A DNA stretch of 64,000 bases, taken from an uncultured SAR116 cluster alpha proteobacterium (GTDB taxonomy: Bacteria > Pseudomonadota > Alphaproteobacteria > Puniceispirillales > Marisalimonadaceae). The position numbers and the translations under genes were made by a program. The notes under the pieces are model-generated. The model was not told the origin of the DNA and made no database searches. It was given only the letters and a program-made list of their open reading frames with translations. The DNA lies in contig CACNRW010000012.1 of assembly GCA_902622875.1 (NCBI GenBank), positions 1 through 64,000 on the forward strand, read 5' to 3'. Of this stretch, positions 41,333 to 49,570 are shown one piece after another (positions within the stretch are counted from its first letter, which is position 1; each line of letters opens with the position of its first letter).

Positions 41333-43090
41333 ATGGATGGTCTAAGTAGAGAAATAAATGATTATGATCTAATTATTAAAAATGGAACTATTGTTGATGG
41401 AACAGGTAAAAAATCTGAAACAGCTGATATAGCTATAAAAAATGGTCTAATAGCAGCAATAGGAACTATTAAAGGAAAAGCTAATCAAGAAATAGATGCA
41501 ACTAATTTAATAGTTACCCCTGGATTTGTAGATATTCATACGCACTATGATGGGCAAGCAATATGGGATAGTCAGTTGAAACCATCATCAATTCATGGAG
41601 TAACAACAGTAGTTATGGGTAATTGTGGAGTAGGCTTTGCTCCGTGCAAACCAGAAGATAGGGTCAAACTAGTTGAGTTAATGGAAGGGGTAGAAGATAT
41701 TCCTGCTCCAGTTATGCATGAGGGTTTAGATTGGCAATGGGAAACCTTTGAAGAATATATTCAAGCACTAGAAAAAAACAAATTAGACATTGATGTTTGT
41801 GCACTTTTACCACATGCGGCTTTGAGAGTTTATGTTATGGGTGAGAGGGCTATTAAGCATGATGTTGCTAACGCAAGTGATATGGAGGTAATGAGGAAGC
41901 TTGCTAAACAAGCAGTTGAAGCGGGTGCATTTGGCTTCTCTACATCTAGAACAATAAGTCACAAAAGTTTAAAAGGTGAATTTACACCAACTCTCAGAGC
42001 ACATGAAAATGAATTAACAGCAATAGCAATGGGTTTGTCAGACGCTGGATCAGGTTTTATGGAGATAGTTTCGGATTGGAACGAACCTGACCCAGAAACA
42101 GAATTTGAAGTACTTAAACGTATTGTTAAGAAATCTGGAAGGCCAGTTGTGTTTAGCTGTACTCAGAGACATGATAGGCCGGATTTTTGGGAAGATTTAA
42201 TGTCAATGGCGAGGCAGGCTCAAAAAGAAGGATTGCCAATTAGGCCTGTGGTAACACCTAGGCCAATAGGGCTACTATTAGGTTTAAACGGAAGTCAAAA
42301 CCCCTTCTCAGGAACAGATACATATAAATCTATTGCCGAATTACCTCTTTCGCAAAGAGTTAATGAAATGAAGAAAGAAAATATTAAAAAGAAGATTTTA
42401 TCAGAAGACCCTATCAAAGGAAGTACATTTCCTTTAATTAATAGAATTGGGTATTCTCAAATGTATAGGTTTGGTTCTCCACCAAACTATAATCCTAAAC
42501 CAGAAGAATCTATAGAAGCATTGGCTAAGGTTAATGGTGTTTCTACAGCAGAATTGGCATATGAAATTCTTCTTGAGAATGAAGGTAATAATTTTATTTA
42601 TGCACCTCTAGTCAATTATGCTGAACATACATTTGGTGTTTGTCAAAAAATGCTAGAAGACAAAAATGCTATAATGGGTCTTGGGGACGGTGGAGCTCAT
42701 GTTGGATTTATCTTAGATGCAGGATATCCTACATGGCTTATATCTTATTGGTCTGTAAAAAAGAAAGTTTTTTCTATGGAAGAGACAATAAGACGATTAA
42801 CGTCCGACACAGCAGAAGCTGCAGGTTTGTCTGATAGAGGAGTTTTAAAAATAGGTTTGAAAGCTGATGTAAATATAATTGATTGGGAAAATGTGGGGTC
42901 TTCTGATCCTTTTATGACCCAAGACTTACCAGCTGGTGGAAAAAGATTAATGCAACATACTCATGGTTATGTGGCAACAATAGTATCAGGAAAAATTACG
43001 TATCGAAATGGGGTGTCTACTAAAGAAAGACCGGGAGGTCTTGTAAGATCAGTAAAAGATAGTAAAAAAATATTCGCCTATTCAAGTTGA
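41333..43090 (+). CDS. N-acyl-D-amino-acid deacylase-type amidohydrolase
   Basis: The 585-residue metal-dependent amidohydrolase begins DLIIKNGTIVDGTGKKSETADI; the metal motif is VDIHTHYDGQAIWD, then VTTVVMGNCGVGFAPCK, which is characteristic of D-aminoacylase. LGDGGAHVGFILDAG and RLTSDTAEAAGLSDRGVLKIG are the C-terminal catalytic and closing-barrel blocks. The enzyme would remove an acyl group from a D-amino acid or related amide. A GGGAGG site precedes the ATG at 41333. The end overlaps the MATE gene start by four bases. Confidence 0.93.
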   Translation: MDGLSREINDYDLIIKNGTIVDGTGKKSETADIAIKNGLIAAIGTIKGKANQEIDATNLIVTPGFVDIHTHYDGQAIWDSQLKPSSIHGVTTVVMGNCGVGFAPCKPEDRVKLVELMEGVEDIPAPVMHEGLDWQWETFEEYIQALEKNKLDIDVCALLPHAALRVYVMGERAIKHDVANASDMEVMRKLAKQAVEAGAFGFSTSRTISHKSLKGEFTPTLRAHENELTAIAMGLSDAGSGFMEIVSDWNEPDPETEFEVLKRIVKKSGRPVVFSCTQRHDRPDFWEDLMSMARQAQKEGLPIRPVVTPRPIGLLLGLNGSQNPFSGTDTYKSIAELPLSQRVNEMKKENIKKKILSEDPIKGSTFPLINRIGYSQMYRFGSPPNYNPKPEESIEALAKVNGVSTAELAYEILLENEGNNFIYAPLVNYAEHTFGVCQKMLEDKNAIMGLGDGGAHVGFILDAGYPTWLISYWSVKKKVFSMEETIRRLTSDTAEAAGLSDRGVLKIGLKADVNIIDWENVGSSDPFMTQDLPAGGKRLMQHTHGYVATIVSGKITYRNGVSTKERPGGLVRSVKDSKKIFAYSS

Positions 43091-44493
43091 TTTTGAGAAA
43101 TAATAATTCAAGTGAATTGATAGAGTTACCTTTTACGAAAATTTTTTTTAAATTAGCTATACCTAACTTATATTCTACTTTGATAGCGGCAGTGACTGTT
43201 ATTTTTGATCTTTGGTATGTAGGTCAAATTGGAGTTTCACAGTTAGCAGGAGTAGCTTATATATTTCCAATTTATATGCTTACCAGCATGCTTTCTAATG
43301 GTGCATTTGGAGGAGCAATAAGTGGTGCAGTTGCAAGAGCATTTGGTAGTAGAAATATTTTTCAAGCTGAATGTGTTTTCCGATCGGCAATTTTGATCGC
43401 TTGTCTAGGCTCTTTAATAATGATGTTAATTTTTTTCCTATTAGCAGAATCTTTCTTTATTTATTTTAATATAGACAAAGAAGTTGCTGTTTCAGCATTA
43501 AGTTATGGAAATATATTACTTGGTGGCATCTTTTTAATTTGGCTTTTTAATATAATTATTTCAGTTACACGTGGTTCTGGGAACACATTAGTTCCTGCGT
43601 ATAGTTGGTCAATTGTATTAATTTTCCATATTATTATAGCATGTATGAACTTTAATTTTGAAAATGGAACAATAATTTTAGTTAAAAATGTAAAATTATT
43701 TAATGAGGTATTTATCTTTTCAGCACTTCAATGGTCAGTTATTTCATTATTATCAGGATATTTTGTAGGAATAATTTTTGTTATAGGTTTTTATTATTTT
43801 GGAAAACACTCTTTTTCCTTTAATTTAAGAGATGTTTTAAAGTTTGATGGAATCTTAAAACTTTTTAAATCAGGTTCATTAGCAAGTTGTCAATCTTTAA
43901 TGACAATAGTTTTAGCTCTTTTTTGTACGACCGTAATTAGTATTTTTGGCCCAAACTGGACGGCAGGTTTAGGAATTGCCCTAAGACTTGAATTATTATT
44001 AATTCCTATAATATTTGGAATTGGTGGAGCACTTATCGCAATTGTTGGTGCAAATGTAGGAGCAAAAAAATTTTCAAGAGCAATTGCTATGACATGGAAA
44101 GGAACATTTTTTTCAGTATTTATTGTTGGCTTTATTGGATTATTTTTTTCTATTTATCCAGATTTATGGTCAGCTTTTTTTACTGATAATGCTGAAATAA
44201 AAGAAACATCAAAACTTTATTTAAAGGTAGTAGCACCATTTTACGCTTTTTTTGCTTTAGGCCTTGGCCTTTATTTTACTTGTCAGGCTTTCAACACTCT
44301 ACTTTGGCCAGTTGTTGGAACTTTTATAAGAATGGTATTTGTTATTTTGGTAATAATGCTTCTCTTTAACTTTAAAGTAGAAAGTCCTTATTTGATATTT
44401 GTGACTATGTCTTCAGGATTAATTATATATGGATTATTTATAAGTTTAGGTCTTCAATTTGGTCCTTGGAAAAATTATAATAAAATTAATTGA
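43087..44493 (+). CDS. MATE-family multidrug/metabolite antiporter
   Basis: The 468-residue protein has about 12 helices. The MATE features are ELPFTKIFFKLAIPNLYSTLI, DLWYVGQIGVSQLAGVAYIF and GGAISGAVARAFGSR in the first half, with related segments RLELLLIPIIFGIGGALIAIVGANVGAK in the second. It exports cationic compounds or metabolites by sodium or proton antiport. The start overlaps the deacylase stop: TTG at 43087, or a second TTG two codons later. Coupling to the deacylase gene suggests that it could export a product or substrate of that pathway. Confidence 0.9.
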   Translation: MILRNNNSSELIELPFTKIFFKLAIPNLYSTLIAAVTVIFDLWYVGQIGVSQLAGVAYIFPIYMLTSMLSNGAFGGAISGAVARAFGSRNIFQAECVFRSAILIACLGSLIMMLIFFLLAESFFIYFNIDKEVAVSALSYGNILLGGIFLIWLFNIIISVTRGSGNTLVPAYSWSIVLIFHIIIACMNFNFENGTIILVKNVKLFNEVFIFSALQWSVISLLSGYFVGIIFVIGFYYFGKHSFSFNLRDVLKFDGILKLFKSGSLASCQSLMTIVLALFCTTVISIFGPNWTAGLGIALRLELLLIPIIFGIGGALIAIVGANVGAKKFSRAIAMTWKGTFFSVFIVGFIGLFFSIYPDLWSAFFTDNAEIKETSKLYLKVVAPFYAFFALGLGLYFTCQAFNTLLWPVVGTFIRMVFVILVIMLLFNFKVESPYLIFVTMSSGLIIYGLFISLGLQFGPWKNYNKIN

Positions 44494-44503
44494 TTTTCAA
44501 TTT

Positions 44504-45553
44504 TCAAGGAATAAACACACCTTTACCATCTGATTGATTGTCAAAAAGCTCATAGGCTTCTTCAGCTTGATCCAAAGACCATTGGTGCGTAAATAATTTA
44601 TCTACATCAAGATCTTTTTCTGCAACATAATCAGCACATTCAGCTTGCCCGTATTTGGAAAAAGTCCAGCTACCTATTAATGTTACTTGTCTTCTTAACA
44701 AATCATTACTTACATCTAAAGTAACTTCTCCACCTTCTCCAACAAAGCAAGCTTTCCCCCACGTTTTGACGCATTTAACAGAGTTTGATCTAGCAGACGG
44801 TGAAGAAGAAGCGTCAATAGATGCGTTTACACCAAGTCCCTTGGTGTGATCTTTTATTTCGGTTAATAGATCTATACTTTCTGCAGGATTTATTACTATG
44901 TCAGCACCAAATTCAAATGATCTGTTTAATCTTTTTTTGTTAGTATCGAGGGCAATAATCTTAGCTCCCATGCTATGGGCTAACATTACAGCAGATAAAC
45001 CAACAGGACCCATTCCAAATATTGCGATAGTTTGATTTGCTTTCAAATCTAATCTTTCTAATGCCCCCCATGCAGTTCCAGTTCCACAAGAAATTGCAGC
45101 GCCTGCTATAAAAGATATATCATCTCTAAGAGGAACTATTGTGCTTACCGGACACTTCATATATTTTGCATGCGCTCCATTACCTGTGACCCCATAAACT
45201 GCTTTTACACCACTGTCACACAGTTGTTGCCAGCCTGTTGAACAATGAGAACATGTGCCACAACCTTCATAATGGTGTTGCATAACCCTCATACCCTTAA
45301 AGACTATGTTTTTTGGAACATTTGAACCTATCTCAACAATAACTCCACAGGGCTCATGACCTGCTATGACAGGTTTATCATCGCCACCAAGACCTAAAGA
45401 TGACGGTCCACTATTAGCTCTATAGAATTTAAGATCACTTCCGCACATTCCAGAAGCTTGAATTTTGATGATTACATCATCTGGACCTGGAGTAGGATCT
45501 GGAAAATTTTGAATTTCTAATTTTTTATCCCCTAAAAAAACTATACCCTTCAC
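44504..45553 (-). CDS. Zinc-dependent alcohol dehydrogenase (MDR superfamily)
   Basis: The 349-residue MDR enzyme has catalytic zinc ligands in GMCGSDLKFYRAN (Cys) and GHEPCGVIVEIG (His, Glu). The structural zinc site is HHYEGCGTCSHCSTGWQQLC with four Cys, and the NAD motif is FGMGPVGLSAVMLAHSMGAKIIALD. It likely oxidises a secondary alcohol or polyol and resembles the sorbitol/threonine dehydrogenase side. It lies 25 bases downstream of a small cytochrome c gene on the same strand, an unusual pairing for an NAD enzyme. Convergent with MATE. Confidence 0.92.
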   Translation of the reverse strand: MKGIVFLGDKKLEIQNFPDPTPGPDDVIIKIQASGMCGSDLKFYRANSGPSSLGLGGDDKPVIAGHEPCGVIVEIGSNVPKNIVFKGMRVMQHHYEGCGTCSHCSTGWQQLCDSGVKAVYGVTGNGAHAKYMKCPVSTIVPLRDDISFIAGAAISCGTGTAWGALERLDLKANQTIAIFGMGPVGLSAVMLAHSMGAKIIALDTNKKRLNRSFEFGADIVINPAESIDLLTEIKDHTKGLGVNASIDASSSPSARSNSVKCVKTWGKACFVGEGGEVTLDVSNDLLRRQVTLIGSWTFSKYGQAECADYVAEKDLDVDKLFTHQWSLDQAEEAYELFDNQSDGKGVFIP

Positions 45554-45577
45554 GCATTTATCCCCTGGAGTATTTCC

Positions 45578-46027
45578 TTAATTTCTAAATTTTTGATGAC
45601 AACCTTTACAAGTTTTAGCTAGATTTCGAAAAGAATTTACGGTCATATCAAAATCTTTATTTTGTGATTGGGCTATTAACTCTAATGAGGCTGATTCAAA
45701 GTTATTGATTGCAATTTTAAATCCTTCAGGATCAAGCCAAATATCTGATGAAGCTTCAGATGGAGGTGTATCACTACCCTCAGGAAAATAATTTGACATT
45801 TCCTTGCTCCAGTTCAACAAAGTTTGAGCAGATTTTTCAATAATTACAAAATCATCATTTTGTAATCCTTGATTAATCTTTCTCATAAGGCTTTTACTCA
45901 TTTTGAATTTATCCATTCTTTCTTTAATTATACCTGTAGCACCTTCGTGAGCATATAATTCACTAAATGAAAAAATATTCAAAAATATAATTAAATTTAA
46001 ACAAATAAATAATTTTTTTATATTCAT
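45578..46027 (-). CDS. Class II cytochrome c (cytochrome c'/c556-like)
   Basis: The 149-residue protein has a signal peptide (MNIKKLFICLNLIIFLNIF to SELYA) and a heme-binding motif CKGCH near the C-terminus (residues about 139-143), as in class II cytochromes where the heme lies at the end of a four-helix bundle. AKTCKGCHQKFRN matches c' and c556 proteins. It would be periplasmic and may carry electrons or bind gases. Upstream of the zinc alcohol dehydrogenase gene in the same direction. Confidence 0.91.
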   Translation of the reverse strand: MNIKKLFICLNLIIFLNIFSFSELYAHEGATGIIKERMDKFKMSKSLMRKINQGLQNDDFVIIEKSAQTLLNWSKEMSNYFPEGSDTPPSEASSDIWLDPEGFKIAINNFESASLELIAQSQNKDFDMTVNSFRNLAKTCKGCHQKFRN

Positions 46028-46134
46028 AATTTAAGACCTGTTTTTTATATTTTCAGTTTAGAACAAATATAATATTAATGTAATTAAATATTTTTATATA
46101 TTTCAACTTGTAACAAAACTTTTAGGAAATTTTT

Positions 46135-47337
46135 GTGGAAACTAAAAAAAAGGAAAATGTTACTCATACAGATATTTTATTTTCCTTCTTTTTGCTTGGC
46201 TTGACATCATTTGGTGGCCCAATAGCTCACATTAGTTATTTTAGAAATGTTTTTGTTAAACAAAAAAAATGGTTGGATGAAAAAACTTATTTAGATTTTG
46301 TTTCTTTATGTAATTTTTTTCCTGGACCCTCATCTAGTCAAGTAGGGATGTCTATTGGTTATCATTTTAAGGGTGTCAGTGGATCTTTATTAGCTTGGTT
46401 TGGTTTTACTTTACCCTCTACCATAATTTTAATGATTTTTGGATATGCTATTTTTAATTTTGAAAACTCAATTTCTTATGGTGTTCTTCAAGGTTTAAAA
46501 GCAATAGTTGTTGTTATTGTCCTTCAAGCAATATTGGGAATGAGAAAAAATTTATTAAGAGACTCTTATGGCTATATGATAGTATTTGTAACAACGGTGA
46601 TATTAATTATTTTTCCCTCGTCCCTAAACCAATTTTTATGTTTGGTGTTGAGTGGATTTCTTGGGCTAATAATATATAAAAATGAAAAACAAAGTAAAAT
46701 TAAAAATAATATTCAAATAAAAATCAACTTGTTGAGTTGTTTACCGTTAATTTTCTTTTTTTCCTTACTTTTTTTATTACCTATTTTGAGTGAATTTTTT
46801 AACTCAAATATTCTAAATTTAGCTTCTAGTTTTTATAGAATAGGCTCTCTAGTGTTTGGTGGTGGGCATGTTGTTTTACCGTTATTACAGGAGGAGTTTG
46901 TTTCCTCTGGAATGATTGAAAAGGATATATTTCTTGCGGGATATGGAGCAGCTCAGGCAATACCAGGACCATTATTTACATTTTCTTCATATTTAGGCAT
47001 TTTTTTCAAAAGTGAATTTAGCATTTTTTTGATAAGTTTGCTTTGTTTATTGTTTATTTTTTTACCTTCTTTTTTACTTGTTATTGGCATCATGCCTATA
47101 TGGCAAGAATTGAAGAAAATGGATATAATTATTCGATCTTTTAAAGGGATTAATGCAAGCGTTATTGGCTTGTTAATAGCAGCTTTTTATGATCCTATTA
47201 TTACATCGTCACTACATAGTTTTGAAGACATTATACTTATTACAATAGCGTTGGTTTTATTGTTCTTAACAAAAATTCCACAATGGCTTGCAGTTTTTAT
47301 TTTATCAATGTGTGGTTGGGGTATATCCTTTTTATAG
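46135..47337 (+). CDS. chrA: Chromate transporter (ChrA)
   Basis: The 400-residue protein of the long, two-repeat CHR type starts at GTG 46135. The N-repeat has LTSFGGPIAHISYFRNVFV, NFFPGPSSSQVGMSIGY and the C-repeat VFGGGHVVLPLLQEEFV followed by AIPGPLFTFSSYLGIFF. Both FGGP-like and PGP motifs of the family are present. ChrA expels chromate with proton coupling and in marine bacteria may serve sulfate or related oxyanions. It is convergent with the MOSC gene, with stops two bases apart. Confidence 0.92.
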   Translation: METKKKENVTHTDILFSFFLLGLTSFGGPIAHISYFRNVFVKQKKWLDEKTYLDFVSLCNFFPGPSSSQVGMSIGYHFKGVSGSLLAWFGFTLPSTIILMIFGYAIFNFENSISYGVLQGLKAIVVVIVLQAILGMRKNLLRDSYGYMIVFVTTVILIIFPSSLNQFLCLVLSGFLGLIIYKNEKQSKIKNNIQIKINLLSCLPLIFFFSLLFLLPILSEFFNSNILNLASSFYRIGSLVFGGGHVVLPLLQEEFVSSGMIEKDIFLAGYGAAQAIPGPLFTFSSYLGIFFKSEFSIFLISLLCLLFIFLPSFLLVIGIMPIWQELKKMDIIIRSFKGINASVIGLLIAAFYDPIITSSLHSFEDIILITIALVLLFLTKIPQWLAVFILSMCGWGISFL

Positions 47338-47339
47338 AA

Positions 47340-47831
47340 TTAATCTTCGAGTTGAATAATTTTGTCGCCCTTTTTAATCCAGCCACCCTTTTCAATAGAA
47401 CAATTCAAGCCTGATCTGTTGTATAGTGGTAAAACAAGTGGTTTTTTAAGAAGATCTGCTAAATACTTACATGGAAAGTTTAGTCGTCCACCTTTCAAAA
47501 TTACTTCTCCTATTTTAAATTTTTTTCCAACTAGATAATTCAAAGGGACACCAGAAGATGTAAGGTTGCGCCTATGTTCAATAGGTTTTAAAATTATAGG
47601 TTTATCTTGAAGTGGGGGTTGATTTATTGCTAGTGCTTCTAAAACTTCATTTTCAATTAAAGTTATATCTCTTATGTCAGGCTTTGGAGAATAAGTACCT
47701 GTTTCATTATAATAACGGTCACCAACAATCCCTTTTCCTTCAATTAACTCTGCTTCATTTAATTCGATCATGTTAGCAGAAGCTTTTGGTGCTATATGTA
47801 TGTATAATAAAGTACCGTTATTCCATTTCAT
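47340..47831 (-). CDS. MOSC-domain protein
   Basis: The 163-residue protein is a single MOSC domain. The features are LIEGKGIVGDRYYNETGTYS, DITLIENEVLEAL, EHRRNLTSSGVPLNYLVGKKF (the HRRN block) and GRLNFPCKYLADLLKKPLV, with the conserved Cys. YNRSGLNCSIEKGGWIKKGD closes the beta-barrel. MOSC proteins bind molybdenum cofactor sulfur species. No molybdoenzyme gene is adjacent. The start at 47831 has no strong Shine-Dalgarno but matches the family N-terminus. Confidence 0.9.
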   Translation of the reverse strand: MKWNNGTLLYIHIAPKASANMIELNEAELIEGKGIVGDRYYNETGTYSPKPDIRDITLIENEVLEALAINQPPLQDKPIILKPIEHRRNLTSSGVPLNYLVGKKFKIGEVILKGGRLNFPCKYLADLLKKPLVLPLYNRSGLNCSIEKGGWIKKGDKIIQLED

Positions 47832-47953
47832 ATTTTAATATCCATTTTATTACAATAATTAATGTAATTTAATTTTGAGCATTGTGAAATATTTTTTGAT
47901 AAATTTTTAGAAACGTAATACTAGCTCAATTTCATTATTTTTTAGGCGTGATC

Positions 47954-48361
47954 ATGGAAGATAAAAATGTTACGGTAATTGCTGTTCAAGTGAGTGATAC
48001 TAATTCTCAACTTGTAGGCAGTACTATGACCAAAGCAGGTAGGTTAGCCATGGAACTATCACATGAGAAAAAAAGACTTAAACAAGAATTGGAAGAACTA
48101 CAAACAGAATATGACGAAATAAATCCAACAACACATACGGGAACAACGGATTGGTATGTAAAATGGATACCAATGTTATTGGCAGTCGTAGGTATTTTTT
48201 TAATTAGTGCATCATTAACTTTTTATGGTCAAATAGCTTATATAGTAAGTTGTTTAGGATGGATTTATGTTGGAATGCAGTGGGGTGATAGAGTAATTAT
48301 GATTGGCTCTGTAGTGAGTTGTACTGCCATAGCTATGGACTTGGTGAATACTTTTACTTAA
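47954..48361 (+). CDS. Unrecognised coiled-coil membrane protein
   Basis: The protein has about 135 residues from the ATG at 47954, preferred over GTG 47948 because an AGG lies 7 bases upstream. An N-terminal stretch with VTVIAVQVSDTNSQLVGST is followed by a heptad-like coil (AMELSHEKKRLKQELEELQ, about residues 38-56) and three hydrophobic segments (MLLAVVGIFLISASLTFYG, IAYIVSCLGWIYVGM, VIMIGSVVSCTAIAMDLV). I do not recognise the family. It overlaps the next gene, on the opposite strand, by 8 bases at the 3' ends. Confidence 0.75.
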   Translation: MEDKNVTVIAVQVSDTNSQLVGSTMTKAGRLAMELSHEKKRLKQELEELQTEYDEINPTTHTGTTDWYVKWIPMLLAVVGIFLISASLTFYGQIAYIVSCLGWIYVGMQWGDRVIMIGSVVSCTAIAMDLVNTFT

Positions 48362-48566
48362 AGTATTTTTTTTGTTTGATTTTGAAGATAAAACTTTTCC
48401 ATGAGTACTGATTTTTTTCATTATTTTTGACTAAATAACTTGCAACTAATATCCCAAATGTAATTATGATTATTAAAATATAGTACCACTCTAAATTTTT
48501 ATTTTTAAATAAATATGCAAGAAAAAATGGTACTAAAAAACATAATATTAGGATAAAAAATTTCAT
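48354..48566 (-). CDS. Small unrecognised two-helix membrane protein
   Basis: The 70-residue frame encodes two hydrophobic helices (FFILILCFLVPFFLAYLF and WYYILIIIITFGILVASYLV) joined by a short polar turn and a basic tail (SWKSFIFKIKQKKYFK). It starts at ATG 48566 without a clear ribosome-binding site. It overlaps the end of the coiled-coil membrane protein gene on the other strand by 8 bases. Function unknown. Confidence 0.6.
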   Translation of the reverse strand: MKFFILILCFLVPFFLAYLFKNKNLEWYYILIIIITFGILVASYLVKNNEKNQYSWKSFIFKIKQKKYFK

Positions 48567-48608
48567 TATTCAATTTTAATATCTATATCCAAATTAACAA
48601 CTCTTAAA

Positions 48609-49136
48609 TTAAATTTTTGATTTACACTTAAATATATCTGCTGTTACGCTAGACAAAAGATTTGTCTCTTTGATTAGTGTGTTAATCACATCATCACTAT
48701 TTTTCTTAGCTGTTCTTTGATTTGTAAAAGTAACTTGTTTATTCTCACTTAAATCTTGTATTCCGATAGCATTGCCCCCCATTGTTTTGGCTCTTTTCTT
48801 TAGCTCATACATTAATTCATCATAGCTTAAGCTACCACCAACTTTTACTCTTATGATGTCAACACAATCAGCATTACCTTTTAAGAATTTAGTTGAAGAA
48901 AAATCAATATCTTTAAATTGATTTAAATAATTTTTCTTTTCCTTTGTAGGGGTAGTATTAGGCTTAACTAAACTAGTTAATTTTTGGTCTGAAATGGTTT
49001 CAATAGCACCCTCCGACATTTGCTTTTGATCTGGGTTCAAAACTATACTTTGACCATATCTTGATATATATGATGAACCTTGATGGCAACTAGACAAAAA
49101 AATTAGTAAGAATGTTAATAGAAATATTTTAACCAT
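48609..49136 (-). CDS. Lipoprotein with YbjQ/DUF4156-like conserved segment
   Basis: The protein has about 175 residues from the ATG at 49136, chosen over the TTG four codons earlier. The signal peptide ends in a lipobox (VKIFLLTFLLIFLSSC, LSSC), so the mature protein should be anchored by lipid. The C-terminal region has DCVDIIRVKVGGSLSYDELM then YELKKRAKTMGGNAIGIQDL, reminiscent of small heavy-metal or stress lipoproteins with a GGNAIG motif. No enzyme motif is seen. It is the last gene of the putative adhesin-linked group reading from 50832. Confidence 0.75.
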   Translation of the reverse strand: MVKIFLLTFLLIFLSSCHQGSSYISRYGQSIVLNPDQKQMSEGAIETISDQKLTSLVKPNTTPTKEKKNYLNQFKDIDFSSTKFLKGNADCVDIIRVKVGGSLSYDELMYELKKRAKTMGGNAIGIQDLSENKQVTFTNQRTAKKNSDDVINTLIKETNLLSSVTADIFKCKSKI

Positions 49137-49219
49137 TATAAATCTCAAAATTTAATTACAATTAACATTACGTCACTTATAAAAATATTTTTAATATTGT
49201 TTTTTAAATGTACTTACAA

Positions 49220-49570
49220 CTAAGATTGATTTTTACACGTGAAATTTTTTACAAAAAACTTTCCTATCACTTTATTTGCCTCAACACTCATAAACTGCGC
49301 ATTATCAATAACAAAGTCAACAATAGATAACCGGATACTTTTTATAGAAATATTTTCTGGGACGCAGATCTTCGTTTGATCACTCTCTATGCTATAAATT
49401 ACATCATTAATTGCTATTATATAGCCATCACAAATACCCTGTTCATATGAATTGCTACTTTTACAATAAGTGATAAATTGTGCTGTTGTGAAAAAAAGAT
49501 TATTTGATGCCGCATATGGTTTATGGATGATGATTATACTCAGTAATATAAAAGTTAAAAATTTTACCAT
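49220..49570 (-). CDS. Rap1a/Tai-like small secreted protein
   Basis: The 116-residue protein has a signal peptide (MVKFLTFILLSIIIIHKPYA). The mature sequence has the Rap1a/Tai pattern of paired cysteines and GYI: YCKSSNSYEQGICDGYIIAINDVIYS, ICVPENISIKSI, DNAQFMSVEANKVIGKFFVKNFTC. Rap1a proteins were named as periplasmic immunity proteins against type VI effectors, but many relatives have no known toxin. It overlaps the adhesin gene by 7 bases, so the two are coupled. A toxin partner is not evident, and the immunity role is an inference from the family. Confidence 0.75.
   Translation of the reverse strand: MVKFLTFILLSIIIIHKPYAASNNLFFTTAQFITYCKSSNSYEQGICDGYIIAINDVIYSIESDQTKICVPENISIKSIRLSIVDFVIDNAQFMSVEANKVIGKFFVKNFTCKNQS

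Noticed and set aside
46135-47337. Chromate resistance island
   Set aside because: ChrA is present alone with no chrB regulator or other metal-resistance gene nearby, so an island is not supported.
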